Assembly: GCF_004795015.1 (NCBI RefSeq) | Contig: NZ_SSBI01000006.1 | Span: 124,001 to 188,000 of the forward strand | Reading direction: 5' to 3' | Source: Streptomyces sp. A1277 | GTDB lineage: Bacteria > Actinomycetota > Actinomycetes > Streptomycetales > Streptomycetaceae | DNA: 64,000 nucleotides | Shown: positions 24,923 through 34,151 of the stretch, piece after piece | Layout of the letters: each line of letters opens with the position of its first letter | How positions within the stretch are numbered: position 1 is the first letter of the stretch | The notes under the pieces: model-generated | The model's input: only the letters and a program-made list of their open reading frames with translations | What the model was told of the DNA's origin: nothing | Database searches by the model: none | Position numbers and translations under genes: made by a program

Positions 24923-26007
24923 CAGAGGACCACCACCGAGCGCAGGACGTCGCCGTCGTGCATCCGGCCGAATGCCTGCTCGATGTCGCCGAGTCCGATG
25001 GTCTCGGTGACGAACGCGGCGAGGTCCAGGCGGCCCTGCTGGTGCAGGTCGATGAGCATCGGGAAGTCGCGGGAGGGCAGGCAGTCGCCGTACCAGGAGG
25101 ACTTGAGCGAGCCGCCGCGGCCGAAGACGTCGAGCAGCGGGAGTTCGAGCTGCATCTCGGGGGTGGGGACGCCGACCAGGACGACGGTGCCGGCGAGGTC
25201 GCGGGCGTAGAACGCCTGCTTGTACGTCTCCGGGCGGCCGACGGCCTCGATGACGACGTCGGCGCCGTTGCCGCCGGTGAGCTCGCGGATGGCCTCGACG
25301 GGGTCGGCGGAGCGGGAGTTGACGGTGTGGGTGGCGCCCATCGACTTCGCCGTCTCCAGCTTGCGGTCGTCGATGTCCACGGCGATGATCTTCGCCGCGC
25401 CGGCCAGCCGGGCGCCCGCGATGGCCGCGTCGCCGACGCCGCCGCAGCCGATGACGGCGACCGAGTCGCCGCGGCCGACCTGGCCGGTGTTGATGGCGGC
25501 GCCGATGCCCGCCATGACGCCGCAGCCGAGGAGTCCGGCGACGGCCGGGGAGACCTCGGGGTCGACCTTGGTGCACTGTCCTGCGGCGACGAGGGTCTTC
25601 TCGGCGAAGGCGCCGATGCCCAGGGCCGGGGACAGCTCGGTGCCGTCGAGCAGGGTCATCTTCCGCTTCGCGTTGTGCGTGTCGAAGCAGTACCAGGGGC
25701 GGCCGCGCAGACAGGCCCGGCACTGGCCGCACACGGCACGCCAGTTGAGGATCACGAAGTCGCCCGGCGCCACGTCGGTGACGCCCTCGCCGACGGACTC
25801 CACGACCCCCGCGGCCTCGTGGCCGAGGAGGAAGGGGAACTCGTCGTTGATGCCGCCCTGCTTGTAGTGCAGGTCGGTGTGGCAGACGCCGCACGCCTGG
25901 ACCTTGACCACGGCCTCACCGGGGCCGGGGTCCGGAATGACGATCGTCTCGACGCGCACCGGTTCGTTCTTGCCCGGTGCGATGACCCCTTGTACGTGCT
26001 GCGGCAT
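24922..26007 (-). CDS. mscR: S-(hydroxymethyl)mycothiol dehydrogenase (formaldehyde / S-nitrosomycothiol)
   Basis: A 361-aa class III-type zinc alcohol dehydrogenase that oxidises the formaldehyde-mycothiol adduct with NAD and can reduce S-nitrosomycothiol. It starts [20 protein letters not shown], with AAGGGAG upstream. The catalytic zinc ligands are in GVCHTDLHY and [11 protein letters not shown]; the structural zinc Cys set is [15 protein letters not shown]. The Rossmann motif is [30 protein letters not shown] and the C-terminal [12 protein letters not shown] stretch are typical of the mycothiol-dependent branch, in contrast to the general ADH at 52797. The gene is coupled to an MBL hydrolase, and mshC in this window supplies the cofactor. 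Confidence 0.92.
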   Translation of the reverse strand: MPQHVQGVIAPGKNEPVRVETIVIPDPGPGEAVVKVQACGVCHTDLHYKQGGINDEFPFLLGHEAAGVVESVGEGVTDVAPGDFVILNWRAVCGQCRACLRGRPWYCFDTHNAKRKMTLLDGTELSPALGIGAFAEKTLVAAGQCTKVDPEVSPAVAGLLGCGVMAGIGAAINTGQVGRGDSVAVIGCGGVGDAAIAGARLAGAAKIIAVDIDDRKLETAKSMGATHTVNSRSADPVEAIRELTGGNGADVVIEAVGRPETYKQAFYARDLAGTVVLVGVPTPEMQLELPLLDVFGRGGSLKSSWYGDCLPSRDFPMLIDLHQQGRLDLAAFVTETIGLGDIEQAFGRMHDGDVLRSVVVL

Positions 26008-26111
26008 TCCCGTGGACTCCCTTATCCCGACTCTTCGCTGAGACCGGTGCTCCCGGCTTCTCCCGGGATCGATCACGGGCAACGGTACGCCGTGCGGGGC
26101 GGCTGCCGGCT

Positions 26112-26813
26112 TCAGGGCGCGAGGACGTCCAGCTCGTGCAGGGCGCCGACCGCGATCTCCTTCGTCAGGCGCTCGGCCTCGGTCGCGTCGCCCGCGCGTA
26201 CGGCTTCGGCGAGCCGGACGTGCAGGGTGACGGCCGCCGGGTCGGGGTCCTCGAACATCACCTGGTGGTGGGTGCGGCCGGCCAGGACCTCGGCGACCAC
26301 GTCGCCCAGGCGCGCGAACATCTCGTTGCCGGAGGCGTTGAGGACGATGCGGTGGAAGGCGATGTCGTGCGCGAGGTAGCCCTCCAGCTGCCGGCCGCGC
26401 GAGGTGGCGACCATGCCGAGGGCGCGTTCGGTCAGCTCGGCGCACTGCTCGGGGGTGGCGTTGCGGGCGGCGAGCGAGGCGGCGACCGGCTCGATCGCGG
26501 AGCGCAGCACGGTCAGGGAGCGCAGCTGGCGGGGGCGGTCGGCGCCGGCCAGCCGCCACCGGATGACCTGGGGGTCGTACACGTTCCACGCCTCGGCCGG
26601 CCGCACGGTCACACCGACCCGGCGGCGGGACTCGACCAGGTGCATGGACTCCAGCACCCGGACCACCTCGCGGACGACGGTGCGCGAGACGTCGAAGCGC
26701 TGCGCCAGTTCGTCCGTGCGCAGCACCTGGCCGGGCCGGTGCTCCCCCGCGGCGATCTCCAGGCCCAGGGCGTCCAGGACATGCGTGTGGAGACCCTGGG
26801 CAGGTGTGGTCAT
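26112..26813 (-). CDS. gntR: GntR/FadR-type (FCD) regulator of the gluconate operon
   Basis: A 233-aa repressor with an N-terminal winged helix ([20 protein letters not shown], helix-turn-helix about 37-55) and an all-helical FCD ligand domain (about 90-225). The FCD metal/ligand residues lie in [18 protein letters not shown] (Asp and His) and HVRLAEAV (His). It is divergently transcribed from gluconokinase and permease, the usual arrangement in streptomycetes where gluconate relieves repression. No Shine-Dalgarno sequence is visible; TACTCT ends six bases before ATG, so the transcript is probably leaderless. An inverted repeat in the divergent promoter region is the probable binding site. 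Confidence 0.9.
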   Translation of the reverse strand: MTTPAQGLHTHVLDALGLEIAAGEHRPGQVLRTDELAQRFDVSRTVVREVVRVLESMHLVESRRRVGVTVRPAEAWNVYDPQVIRWRLAGADRPRQLRSLTVLRSAIEPVAASLAARNATPEQCAELTERALGMVATSRGRQLEGYLAHDIAFHRIVLNASGNEMFARLGDVVAEVLAGRTHHQVMFEDPDPAAVTLHVRLAEAVRAGDATEAERLTKEIAVGALHELDVLAP

Positions 26814-26819
26814 GGCCCC

Positions 26820-26825
26820 AGAGTA
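26820..26825 (-). promoter_or_regulatory. Leaderless -10 box of gntR
   Basis: TACTCT on the minus strand ends six bases before the start codon at 26813. Confidence 0.5.
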
Positions 26826-26849
26826 CGGGGCCGCCTCCGGCACAAAAAA

Positions 26850-26888
26850 GTACGACGTTTATGTCACAGCATCTTGAATAAGTCGTAC
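26850..26888. promoter_or_regulatory. Probable GntR operator in the gntR-gntK divergent region
   Basis: GTACGAC (26850-26856) and GTCGTAC (26882-26888) are perfect inverted 7-mers between the divergent regulator and gluconokinase genes, overlapping both likely promoters. Placement suits autoregulation and gluconate control. Confidence 0.55.
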
Positions 26889-26955
26889 GTATGCGTTTCA
26901 GTAGCGCGACGGACCGATGTCGAGGAAGACATCGAAGAGACAGCGAGGCACCGCA

Positions 26956-27465
26956 ATGAGCACCCCCCACGTCGTCGTGGTGATGGGCGTCGCAGGGACC
27001 GGCAAGACCACGATCGGCCCCCTGCTCGCCGCCGCACTGGGCGTTCCGTACGCCGAGGGCGACGACTTCCATCCCCCCGCGAACATCGCCAAGATGTCGG
27101 CCGGCACCCCGCTGGAGGACGCGGACCGGTGGCCCTGGCTGGACGCGATCGGGAAGTGGGCGCACGGCCGGGCGGGGCTCGGCGGGGTCGTCAGCAGCTC
27201 GGCCCTCAAGCGCGCCTACCGCGACCGGCTGCGCGCCGGGGCCCCCGGTGCGGTCTTCCTGCACCTGACCGGTGACCGGTCCCTGATCGAGGAGCGGATG
27301 GCGGGCCGCAAGGGCCACTTCATGCCGACCGCCCTCCTCGACTCGCAGTTCGCCACCCTCCAGCCCCTGGAGGACGACGAGGCCGGCGTCGCCGTGGACG
27401 TATCCGGCACCCCCGAAGAAATCACCCAGCGAGCCGTCGCCGCGTTGCGCCGGCTCGACGACTAA
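26956..27465 (+). CDS. gntK: Gluconokinase
   Basis: A 169-aa GntK-type kinase that phosphorylates D-gluconate to 6-phosphogluconate for the pentose phosphate pathway. The Walker A motif GVAGTGKTT is at residues 11-19; the substrate segment [20 protein letters not shown] and [19 protein letters not shown] (LID) are diagnostic of gluconokinases. The length is typical. It starts the operon that continues with the permease 12 bases downstream. Control by the divergent GntR is likely. Confidence 0.95.
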   Translation: MSTPHVVVVMGVAGTGKTTIGPLLAAALGVPYAEGDDFHPPANIAKMSAGTPLEDADRWPWLDAIGKWAHGRAGLGGVVSSSALKRAYRDRLRAGAPGAVFLHLTGDRSLIEERMAGRKGHFMPTALLDSQFATLQPLEDDEAGVAVDVSGTPEEITQRAVAALRRLDD

Positions 27466-27476
27466 GGATCACCACC

Positions 27477-28874
27477 GTGACCAGTCTCAGCGTCGAGATG
27501 CTGGCAGCGGACGCCGTCGAACCGATCACCTCGGCCGGCAACGCGCAGTTGGGCATCGCCGTCCTGGCGGGCATCGCCGTCATCGTCCTGCTCATCACCA
27601 AGTTCAAGATGCACGCGTTCCTCGCGCTGACCATCGGCTCGCTGGCGCTCGGCTCGTTCGCCGGCGCCGCGCCGGCGAAGACGATAGCGAGCTTCACCGC
27701 GGGCCTCGGCTCGACCGTCGCGGGCGTCGGCGTCCTCATCGCGCTCGGCGCGATCCTGGGCAAGCTGCTCGCGGACTCGGGCGGCGCCGACCAGATCGTG
27801 GACACGATCCTGGCGAGGACGAGCAAGCGGGCCATGCCGTGGGCGATGGTCCTCATCGCCTCGATCATCGGCCTGCCGCTGTTCTTCGAGGTCGGGATCG
27901 TCCTGCTGATCCCGGTCGTGCTGCTCGTCGCCAAGCGCGGCAACTACTCCCTGATGCGCGTCGGCCTCCCGGCCCTGGCCGGGCTGTCCGTGATGCACGG
28001 GCTCATCCCGCCACACCCCGGCCCGCTCGTCGCGATCGACGCCCTCGACGCCAACCTCGGCGTCACGCTGGCCCTCGGCGTGGTCGTCGCGATCCCGACG
28101 GTGATCCTCGCCGGACCGGTCTTCTCCCGCTTCGCCGCGCGCTGGGTGGACATCCAGGCGCCGGAGAAGATGATCCCGCAGCGTCCCTCCGAGGACCTGG
28201 AACGCCGGCCCGGGTTCGGCGCCACCCTCGCGACGATCCTGCTGCCCGTCGTGCTGATGCTGGTCAAGGCGCTCGTCGACATCGTCGTGGACGACCCCGA
28301 GCAGGGGGTCCAGAAGGTCACCGATGTGATCGGCTCGCCGCTGATCGCGCTCCTCGCGGCCGTGCTCGTCGGCATGTTCACGCTGGGCCGGGCCGCCGGG
28401 TTCACCAGGGCGCGGCTCTCCACGACGGTGGAGAAGTCCCTCGCCCCGATCGCCGGCGTGCTGCTCATCGTGGGCGCGGGCGGCGGCTTCAAGCAGACGC
28501 TGATCGACGCCGGGGTGGGGCAGATGATCCTGGACTTCTCCGAGGACTGGTCGATCCCCGCGCTGCTGCTGGGCTGGCTGATCGCCGTGGCGATCCGGCT
28601 CGCGACCGGTTCGGCGACCGTGGCGACCATCTCGGCGGCCGGTCTGGTCGCCCCGCTGGCGGCCGACATGTCGACCTCGCACGCGGCCCTGCTGGTCCTC
28701 GCCGTCGGCGCGGGCTCGCTCTTCTTCAGCCATGTCAACGACGCCGGCTTCTGGCTGGTGAAGGAGTACTTCGGCATGGACGTCGGCCAGACCGTGAAGA
28801 CCTGGTCGGTGATGGAGACCATCATCTCCGTGGCCTCGCTGGTCTTCATCCTGCTGCTGTCCCTGGTCCTGTAG
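27477..28874 (+). CDS. gntP: GntP-family gluconate permease
   Basis: A 465-aa gluconate:proton symporter with about 12-13 membrane helices, started by GTG at 27477 (VTSLSVEMLAADAVEPITSA). Family landmarks are the conserved MHGLIPPHPGPLVAI loop (about residue 175), the LGAILGKLLADSGGADQI stretch and the late GSATVATISAAGLVAPL segment followed by FSHVNDAGFWLVKEYF. It is the second gene of the gluconate operon after gntK. A hairpin follows the stop, so the operon has two genes. Confidence 0.93.
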   Translation: MTSLSVEMLAADAVEPITSAGNAQLGIAVLAGIAVIVLLITKFKMHAFLALTIGSLALGSFAGAAPAKTIASFTAGLGSTVAGVGVLIALGAILGKLLADSGGADQIVDTILARTSKRAMPWAMVLIASIIGLPLFFEVGIVLLIPVVLLVAKRGNYSLMRVGLPALAGLSVMHGLIPPHPGPLVAIDALDANLGVTLALGVVVAIPTVILAGPVFSRFAARWVDIQAPEKMIPQRPSEDLERRPGFGATLATILLPVVLMLVKALVDIVVDDPEQGVQKVTDVIGSPLIALLAAVLVGMFTLGRAAGFTRARLSTTVEKSLAPIAGVLLIVGAGGGFKQTLIDAGVGQMILDFSEDWSIPALLLGWLIAVAIRLATGSATVATISAAGLVAPLAADMSTSHAALLVLAVGAGSLFFSHVNDAGFWLVKEYFGMDVGQTVKTWSVMETIISVASLVFILLLSLVL

Positions 28875-28898
28875 CCGGGGCCGGTCAGCCGCCCGCAG

Positions 28899-28928
28899 GT
28901 CTGGCATCCGCCCCGGTGGATGCCAGAC
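28899..28928 (+). terminator. Terminator of the gluconate operon
   Basis: GTCTGGCATCC (28899-28909) pairs perfectly with GGATGCCAGAC (28918-28928) around an 8-nt loop, 25 bases after the permease stop. Confidence 0.8.
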
Positions 28929-28935
28929 TTGCGCC

Positions 28936-29445
28936 ATGGAGAACCGCGAAGCGCTCAAGCCCTTCCTCCTCGCCTTCCCCGGTCCGCTGCGCGACCAGCT
29001 GGTCGCCGCGGTCCTGGACGGGCGGAAGGTGTCGACCTCCGGCCTGCTCCTGGAGTACGAGATCGAGAAGGAGGAGCTGCCCCCGATCGGTGAGCGGTCC
29101 GCCCTCATCGACTCGGACGGCCGGGAGACCGCGGTGCTCGAAGTGACCGAGGTACGGGTGCTGCGGCTGGCCGACGTCGACCTCCAGCACGCGCTGGACG
29201 AGGGCGAGGGCTACGCGTCGGTCGCCGAGTGGCGGGCCGGACACGAGCGCTTCTGGCACAGCGACGAGATGCGCGAGGCGCTCGGCGACCCGGAGTTCAC
29301 GGTCGACGGCGAGACCATGATCGTCGCCGAACGGTTCCGGGTCGTCGAACGCCTCGGCCCCGCCGCGGAGCCCGTGGACGCGGAGCCCGTGGACGCGGAG
29401 CCCGTGGACGCGGAGCCCGTGGACGCGGAGCCCGTACGGGACTGA
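28936..29445 (+). CDS. ASCH-domain protein with pentapeptide tandem repeat tail
   Basis: A 169-aa small ASCH-fold protein (putative RNA-binding or nucleoside-hydrolase fold, YhfF type). The domain covers residues 1-145: LLLEYEIEKEELPPIGERS, AVLEVTEVRVLRLADVD and SVAEWRAGHERFW are typical. The C-terminal tail is four tandem copies of EPVDA plus a partial fifth, encoded by an almost perfect 15-bp repeat. The ATG is eight bases from the preceding terminator. The biochemical role of the family in bacteria is mostly unproven; some members hydrolyse modified cytidines. Confidence 0.82.
   Translation: MENREALKPFLLAFPGPLRDQLVAAVLDGRKVSTSGLLLEYEIEKEELPPIGERSALIDSDGRETAVLEVTEVRVLRLADVDLQHALDEGEGYASVAEWRAGHERFWHSDEMREALGDPEFTVDGETMIVAERFRVVERLGPAAEPVDAEPVDAEPVDAEPVDAEPVRD
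29365..29435 (+). repeat. 15-bp minisatellite in the ASCH gene
   Basis: Four consecutive identical units GCGGAGCCCGTGGAC (29365-29424) followed by an 11-base partial unit. The unit length is a multiple of three, so copy-number change would keep the frame and add or remove EPVDA residues. Confidence 0.95.
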
Positions 29446-29461
29446 CCGGGGCCCGTCCCGC

Positions 29462-30712
29462 TCACCGCACCTCCGCCGCCGCCCTCTCGCGCCGGTGCGC
29501 GCTCTTGACCAGGCCGAGACGGCGGCGGAACGCGAGCAGCCGGGGATGGCGCTCGTGCAGTTCGGCCGAGCGCCGGTCCAGCTCCTGGCCGAGGCGCTCG
29601 GTGCGCTTCTCGATGTCCAGCTCGTCCAGGATGCGGTCCACCTCGGCGAGGAGCGCCCCGTGCAGCTGCCACTTCCTGGGGTGCTCCTGGACCGCGGCCA
29701 GCAGCATGTCCGCCACCAGGTCGCGGGTCTCCCGGCTGGTGTTGAGCGCGTCGAAGAGCCGGTCCTCGGCCTCCTCCGCGCTGGCGGCCACCGGGGTGGT
29801 GATGAGCACCGAGAAGCTCTCGATGGCCCCCGCCATCTGTTCGAACAGCTCCGTGATGTGCCCGGCGACCTCGGCGGGGAAGAGGGGTTCGTCCACCCGG
29901 TCCTTGGCGAGGTCGGTCAGCGTCCTCGACAGCACCCGCACGACGACCGCGCAGATCTCCAGCGTGTCCAGACCGGTGCGCAGCACCACGCGGTGCAGCA
30001 GCCCCTGCCGCACCCTCGGGTTGAGCATGAGGCTTTCCTCGGCCTGCCGCAGCGAGGCGTCCACCTCCACGATGTCGTGGTCGAGACGGCGGGCCCGGTG
30101 CAGCCGGTCGGCCGCCTCCGGGACGGTGACCGGGCGGGCGAGGTCGCTGCCCAGGTCGCGGAACATCTGCCCCATCTCGCGGGCCAGTCCGTCGATGGAG
30201 GCGCCCGCGGTCTGCACCCACACGGGCGGGGCGAACAGCAGGTTGAACAGCAGGCCCACACCGGCGCCGATCAGTGTCTCGAACACGCGCTCCCACGCCA
30301 TGCTCGTTCGCGCGGCCACCGAGGTGACGCCGAGGACGAGCATGGCGCTGATCGCCACCTCGGGGACGAATTCGTCGACCCGGACCAGTCTGCCGATGAT
30401 CAGCGCCGTGAAGATGGTCAGCCCCAGGCTCCACCAGGACAGGCCGACCAGCGAACTGAAACCGCTCGCGATCAGGACGCCGACGATCACGGCGGTCACG
30501 CGCTTGACCGACATGTTGACAGTGGCGTAGAGGGTCACCTGGACGACGAGCAGCGCGGTCAGCGGTGCGGTCAGGGGTGCGGGCTCGGTCAGCGTCGCGG
30601 TCGCCACGGCATAGGCGATCACCGCCGCGCCCGTGGAGCGCAGGGTCTGCGCCGCCACGGGTTCGGTGGTACGCCGGACGAGTTTGATGACGGGTTCGGC
30701 TACTCCTGGCAT
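29462..30712 (-). CDS. FUSC/aromatic-acid exporter-like membrane protein
   Basis: A 416-aa protein with an N-terminal membrane region of about six helices (residues 25-160, including TAPLTALLVVQVTLYATV and GAGVGLLFNLLFAPPVWVQ), then a long helical cytoplasmic domain (about 165-400). This matches the FUSC/DUF939 family (p-hydroxybenzoic acid efflux AaeB-like, half-length). Family members have been linked to export of aromatic acids; no partner membrane-fusion protein exists in an actinomycete of this type, so its role here is unproven. GGGAAGAAG precedes ATG. It ends 16 bases from the convergent ASCH gene. Confidence 0.82.
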   Translation of the reverse strand: MPGVAEPVIKLVRRTTEPVAAQTLRSTGAAVIAYAVATATLTEPAPLTAPLTALLVVQVTLYATVNMSVKRVTAVIVGVLIASGFSSLVGLSWWSLGLTIFTALIIGRLVRVDEFVPEVAISAMLVLGVTSVAARTSMAWERVFETLIGAGVGLLFNLLFAPPVWVQTAGASIDGLAREMGQMFRDLGSDLARPVTVPEAADRLHRARRLDHDIVEVDASLRQAEESLMLNPRVRQGLLHRVVLRTGLDTLEICAVVVRVLSRTLTDLAKDRVDEPLFPAEVAGHITELFEQMAGAIESFSVLITTPVAASAEEAEDRLFDALNTSRETRDLVADMLLAAVQEHPRKWQLHGALLAEVDRILDELDIEKRTERLGQELDRRSAELHERHPRLLAFRRRLGLVKSAHRRERAAAEVR

Positions 30713-30811
30713 CTTCTTCCCATGCCCGGATCCGGCCCCTGTGCACGGTTCCGGCCGCCGAACCCCACCGGACGGACGCGCGCGGGGGGCGCGAAGCCCC
30801 CGCAGGACGAC

Positions 30812-32467
30812 CTAGCCGACCGCCTTCGCCGCCGCACGGCCCGCCGCCCGGCCGGAGAATATGCAGCCGCCGAGGAAGGTGCCCTCCAGCGAGCGGTAGC
30901 CGTGTACCCCGCCGCCGCCGAAGCCGGCCGCCTCGCCGGCCGCGTACACCCCGGCCAGCGGGGTGCCGTCCTCGGTCAGGACGCGCGAGGTCAGGTCCGT
31001 CTCCAGTCCGCCGAGCGACTTGCGGGTCAGGATGTTCAGCCGTACGGCGATCAGCGGGCCGGCCGCGGGGTCGAGGATGCGGTGGGGCGCGGCCGTACGG
31101 ATCAGCCGGTCGCCGAGGTAGGTGCGGGCGCCGCGGATCGCGGTGACCTGGAGGTCCTTGGTGAAGGGGTTGGCGATCTCCCGGTCGCGGGCGGTGATCT
31201 CGCGGCGCAGCTCGTCCTCGTCGATGAGCCCGTCCCCGGTGAGCGCGTTCATGCCGCGTACGAGGGCGCCGAGGTCCTTCTCCACGACGAAGTCCACACC
31301 GTTGTCCATGAACGCCTGGACGGGTCCCGGCACGTCCGCGCGGGCCCGGCCGATGACGTCGCGGATCGACTTGCCGGTCAGGTCGGGGTTCTGCTCGGAG
31401 CCGGAGAGCGCGAACTCCTTGCCGATGATCTTCCGGTCCAGCACGAACCAGGTGTGGTCGTGGCCGGTGCGCATGATGTGTTCGAGGGTGCCCAGCGTGT
31501 CGAAGCCGGGGAAGAGCGGGACGGGCAGCCGCTTGCCGCGCGCGTCCAGCCAGAGCGAGGAGGGGCCGGGCAGGATGCGGATGGCGTGCTTGTCCCAGAT
31601 CGGGTTCCAGTTCTCGATGCCCTCGGTGTAGTGCCACATCCGGTCCCGGTTGATGTGGTAGGCGCCCGCCTCCTCGGCGATGCCGAGCATCAGCCCGTCG
31701 ACGTGTGCGGGGACGCCGGAGAGCATCTTGGCCGGCGGGGTGCCGAGCCGTTCGGGCCACTGCGCGCGTACGAGGTCGTGGTTGCCGCCGATGCCGCCCG
31801 AGGTGACGATCACCGCCTGGGCCCGGAGCTCGAAGGTGCCGGCGCTCTCCCGGCTGCTGGCGGTCCCGCGCGGGGCGGCGCTCGGTTCCAGCACCTCGCC
31901 GGTCACCGTGTCGATGGTGCCCCCGGTGCGCGCGAGGCCGGTGACGCGGTGGCGGAAGCGGAAAGTGACCAGGCCCCTGGCGACGCCCTCGCGGACCCGG
32001 CGCTCGAAGGGGGCGACGACACCGGGTCCGGTGCCCCAGGTGATGTGGAAGCGGGGGACGGAGTTGCCGTGGCCGGTCGCGTCGTAGCCGCCGCGTTCGG
32101 CCCAGCCGACGACGGGGAAGAGCCGCAGGCCCTGCGCGCGCAGCCAGGAGCGCTTCTCACCGGCGGCGAAGTCGACGTACGCCTCGGCCCACTTCCGCGG
32201 CCAGTGGTCCTCCTCGCGGTCGAAGCCGGCCGTGCCCATCCAGTCCTGGAGGGCCAGTTCGGGGCTGTCCTTGATCCGCAGCCGGCGCTGTTCCGGCGAG
32301 TCCACGAAGAAGAGGCCGCCGAAGGACCAGTGCGCCTGACCGCCGAGCGACTGCTCGGGCTCCTGGTCGAGCAGGATGACCGAGCGCCCCGCGTCCACGA
32401 GTTCCGCGGCGGCCACGAGACCCGCGAGCCCTGCCCCGATCACGATCACATCAGCGTCGTACGCCAT
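30812..32467 (-). CDS. FAD-dependent dehydrogenase, 3-ketosteroid-dehydrogenase-like
   Basis: A 551-aa flavoprotein from ATG at 32467 (MAYDADVIVIGAGLAGLVAA); an upstream ATG at 32476 lacks ribosome-binding spacing. The N-terminal GxGxxG dinucleotide motif and acidic LLDQEPEQSLGGQAHWS are typical of the FAD-binding-2 family that includes fumarate reductase and 3-ketosteroid Delta1-dehydrogenases. The C-terminal GVYAAGEAAGFGGGGVHGYRS motif closes the FAD site. It is annotated across actinomycetes simply as FAD-binding dehydrogenase, with substrate unknown. Standing alone on its strand, no neighbour defines its pathway. Confidence 0.88.
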   Translation of the reverse strand: MAYDADVIVIGAGLAGLVAAAELVDAGRSVILLDQEPEQSLGGQAHWSFGGLFFVDSPEQRRLRIKDSPELALQDWMGTAGFDREEDHWPRKWAEAYVDFAAGEKRSWLRAQGLRLFPVVGWAERGGYDATGHGNSVPRFHITWGTGPGVVAPFERRVREGVARGLVTFRFRHRVTGLARTGGTIDTVTGEVLEPSAAPRGTASSRESAGTFELRAQAVIVTSGGIGGNHDLVRAQWPERLGTPPAKMLSGVPAHVDGLMLGIAEEAGAYHINRDRMWHYTEGIENWNPIWDKHAIRILPGPSSLWLDARGKRLPVPLFPGFDTLGTLEHIMRTGHDHTWFVLDRKIIGKEFALSGSEQNPDLTGKSIRDVIGRARADVPGPVQAFMDNGVDFVVEKDLGALVRGMNALTGDGLIDEDELRREITARDREIANPFTKDLQVTAIRGARTYLGDRLIRTAAPHRILDPAAGPLIAVRLNILTRKSLGGLETDLTSRVLTEDGTPLAGVYAAGEAAGFGGGGVHGYRSLEGTFLGGCIFSGRAAGRAAAKAVG

Positions 32468-32636
32468 GGCTTCCATCCTTGTCGGGGCTCGCGAAGTTAC
32501 TGGTGCGTCAGATCTTCGGCACCGCCCGCCCCCGCGTCAACCGCCCGGTCGGCCGCGCTGCCGCCGCACCGGCCCCGCCCAGACGCTATCGTCGAAGCAC
32601 ATCACCCTCTTCCGGCCTGACGTGGGGTGGACAAGC

Positions 32637-33530
32637 GTGTCGGTGCTGGTCCTCGTGCTCGCCGTGGCTGCCGCCTGCTGCCTGGGCTTCGGCTTCGTGC
32701 TCCAGCAGGCCGCCGCCGCCCACGCGCCCAAGCGCGACTATCTGACGTTCCGGCTGCTGCTCGACCTGATGAAGGTGCGCAGCTGGCTGGCCGGTATCGG
32801 TCTGATGGTGTGCGGCATGGTGCTGGGCGCCCTGGCGCTGGGCAAGGGCGAGGTCTCCCTCGTGGAGCCGCTGCTCGCGACCAACCTGCTCTTCGCGATG
32901 ACCCTGTCCCGGCACCGCACCGGCCAGCGGCTGGGCCGGCAGGGCTGGGCGGGGCTCTGGCTGCTGGCCGGCGGGGTCGCCGCGTTCCTGCTGGCGGGCG
33001 AGCCGAAGGGCGGCCAGGCGGTGTCCAGCCCGCTGCGGCACTGGCTGGTGGTGGGCGTGGTGGCCGGCCTCGCCCTGCTGCTCACCGCGTTCGCCAAGCG
33101 CCGGCGGTCCGCAGCGTCCCCGGCGCTGCTCGCGGTGGCGGCCGGGCTGCTCTACGGATTGCAGGATGCGCTGACCCGGGTCAGCGGGCAGCGCTTCTCG
33201 GAGGGCGGCTGGGCGGGCCTGATGACGTCCTGGCAGCCGTACGCGGTGCTCGTGCTCGGGGTGACGGGGCTGCTGCTGGTGCAGAGCGCCTTCGAGACGG
33301 GCCCGCTCCGGACGTCGCTGCCCGCCCTGACGGCGGCCCAGCCGCTGGCCGGGATCGCCTGCGGGATCGGGTTCATGGGCGACCAGGTGCGGACGGACAC
33401 GGGCGCGCTGGCCTGGCAGGCGGCGGGACTCGCGGCGATCGTGGCCGGGATCGTGCTGCTGGGGCTTCATCCGGCGATGCCGGAGGGGCCGATGGGCGGC
33501 CGTCGTACGCACAGCCTCCAGCCGCGCTGA
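32637..33530 (+). CDS. EamA/DMT-like membrane transporter
   Basis: A 297-aa hydrophobic protein of about nine to ten helices (VSVLVLVLAVAAACCLGFGF at the start; AGVAAFLLAGE; ALLAVAAGLLYGLQDALTR in the middle; LAAIVAGIVLLGLHPAMP at the end). GKGEVSLVEPLLATNLLFA and ALTAAQPLAGIACGIGF recur in each half, the internal duplication expected of DMT exporters. The start is one of several GTG codons; I chose 32637 after GGGGTGG. The substrate is unknown. It is followed 59 bases later by a NUDIX gene. Confidence 0.8.
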   Translation: MSVLVLVLAVAAACCLGFGFVLQQAAAAHAPKRDYLTFRLLLDLMKVRSWLAGIGLMVCGMVLGALALGKGEVSLVEPLLATNLLFAMTLSRHRTGQRLGRQGWAGLWLLAGGVAAFLLAGEPKGGQAVSSPLRHWLVVGVVAGLALLLTAFAKRRRSAASPALLAVAAGLLYGLQDALTRVSGQRFSEGGWAGLMTSWQPYAVLVLGVTGLLLVQSAFETGPLRTSLPALTAAQPLAGIACGIGFMGDQVRTDTGALAWQAAGLAAIVAGIVLLGLHPAMPEGPMGGRRTHSLQPR

Positions 33531-33589
33531 GCCCCCGGGGCCGGGGTGGGGGTGGGACGGTGTCGGCGGGCTGCTGTTGGATGGCGGGC

Positions 33590-34108
33590 ATGACACCTTC
33601 TGACGAGATCCTGGACATCGTCGATGAGGACGACGTGGTCGTGGGGCAGGCCCCGCGCGGTGAGGCGACGGCCCGTGGCCTGCGCCACCGGTGCGTCTTC
33701 ATCGAGGCCCGGGACGCCGAGGGCCGGATCTTCGTGCACCGCAGGACCGCCGCCAAGCTGGTCTTCCCCTCGCACTACGACATGTTCGTCGGCGGGGTGG
33801 TCGGCGCCGGCGAGAGCTACGACGAGGCGGCGCTGCGGGAGGCCGAGGAGGAGCTGGGCGTCTCGGGGCTGCCCCGCCCGCAGCCGCTGTTCAAGTTCCT
33901 CTACGAGGGCGGCCGGCACACCTGGTGGTCGTCCGTCTACCGGGTCCGGTGCGAGCTGCCGGTGCGGCCCCAGGTGGAGGAGGTCGCCTGGCACACCTTC
34001 CTGACCGACGAGGAGCTGGAGCGGCGGCTCGGCGACTGGCTGTGGGTGCCGGACGGCCTCGACTGCTACCGGCGGCTGCGGGCGCTCCAGGACCGGGAAG
34101 TGTCCTGA
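33590..34108 (+). CDS. NUDIX hydrolase, IDI/YfcD-like
   Basis: A 172-aa pyrophosphohydrolase. The NUDIX box lies within VGAGESYDEAALREAEEELG (residues about 71-90), fitting G-x5-E-x7-REUxEExGU. The N-terminus (DEILDIVDEDDVVVGQAPRGEATARGLRHR) and RHTWWSSVYRVRCELP resemble the isopentenyl-diphosphate isomerase-like/YfcD branch. However, IDI-specific Cys is absent, so hydrolysis of a nucleoside-diphosphate derivative is more likely. The start could also be ATG 33581 three codons upstream. Confidence 0.88.
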   Translation: MTPSDEILDIVDEDDVVVGQAPRGEATARGLRHRCVFIEARDAEGRIFVHRRTAAKLVFPSHYDMFVGGVVGAGESYDEAALREAEEELGVSGLPRPQPLFKFLYEGGRHTWWSSVYRVRCELPVRPQVEEVAWHTFLTDEELERRLGDWLWVPDGLDCYRRLRALQDREVS

Positions 34109-34151
34109 ACGCTCCAGGAGTGTGCGAGAAGGTGACGGATAAGGTCGCCAC

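Noticed and set aside
29495-32620. A 1041-codon open frame on the plus strand
   Set aside because: It covers two well-supported minus-strand genes (FUSC protein and FAD dehydrogenase) and shows no recognisable domain.
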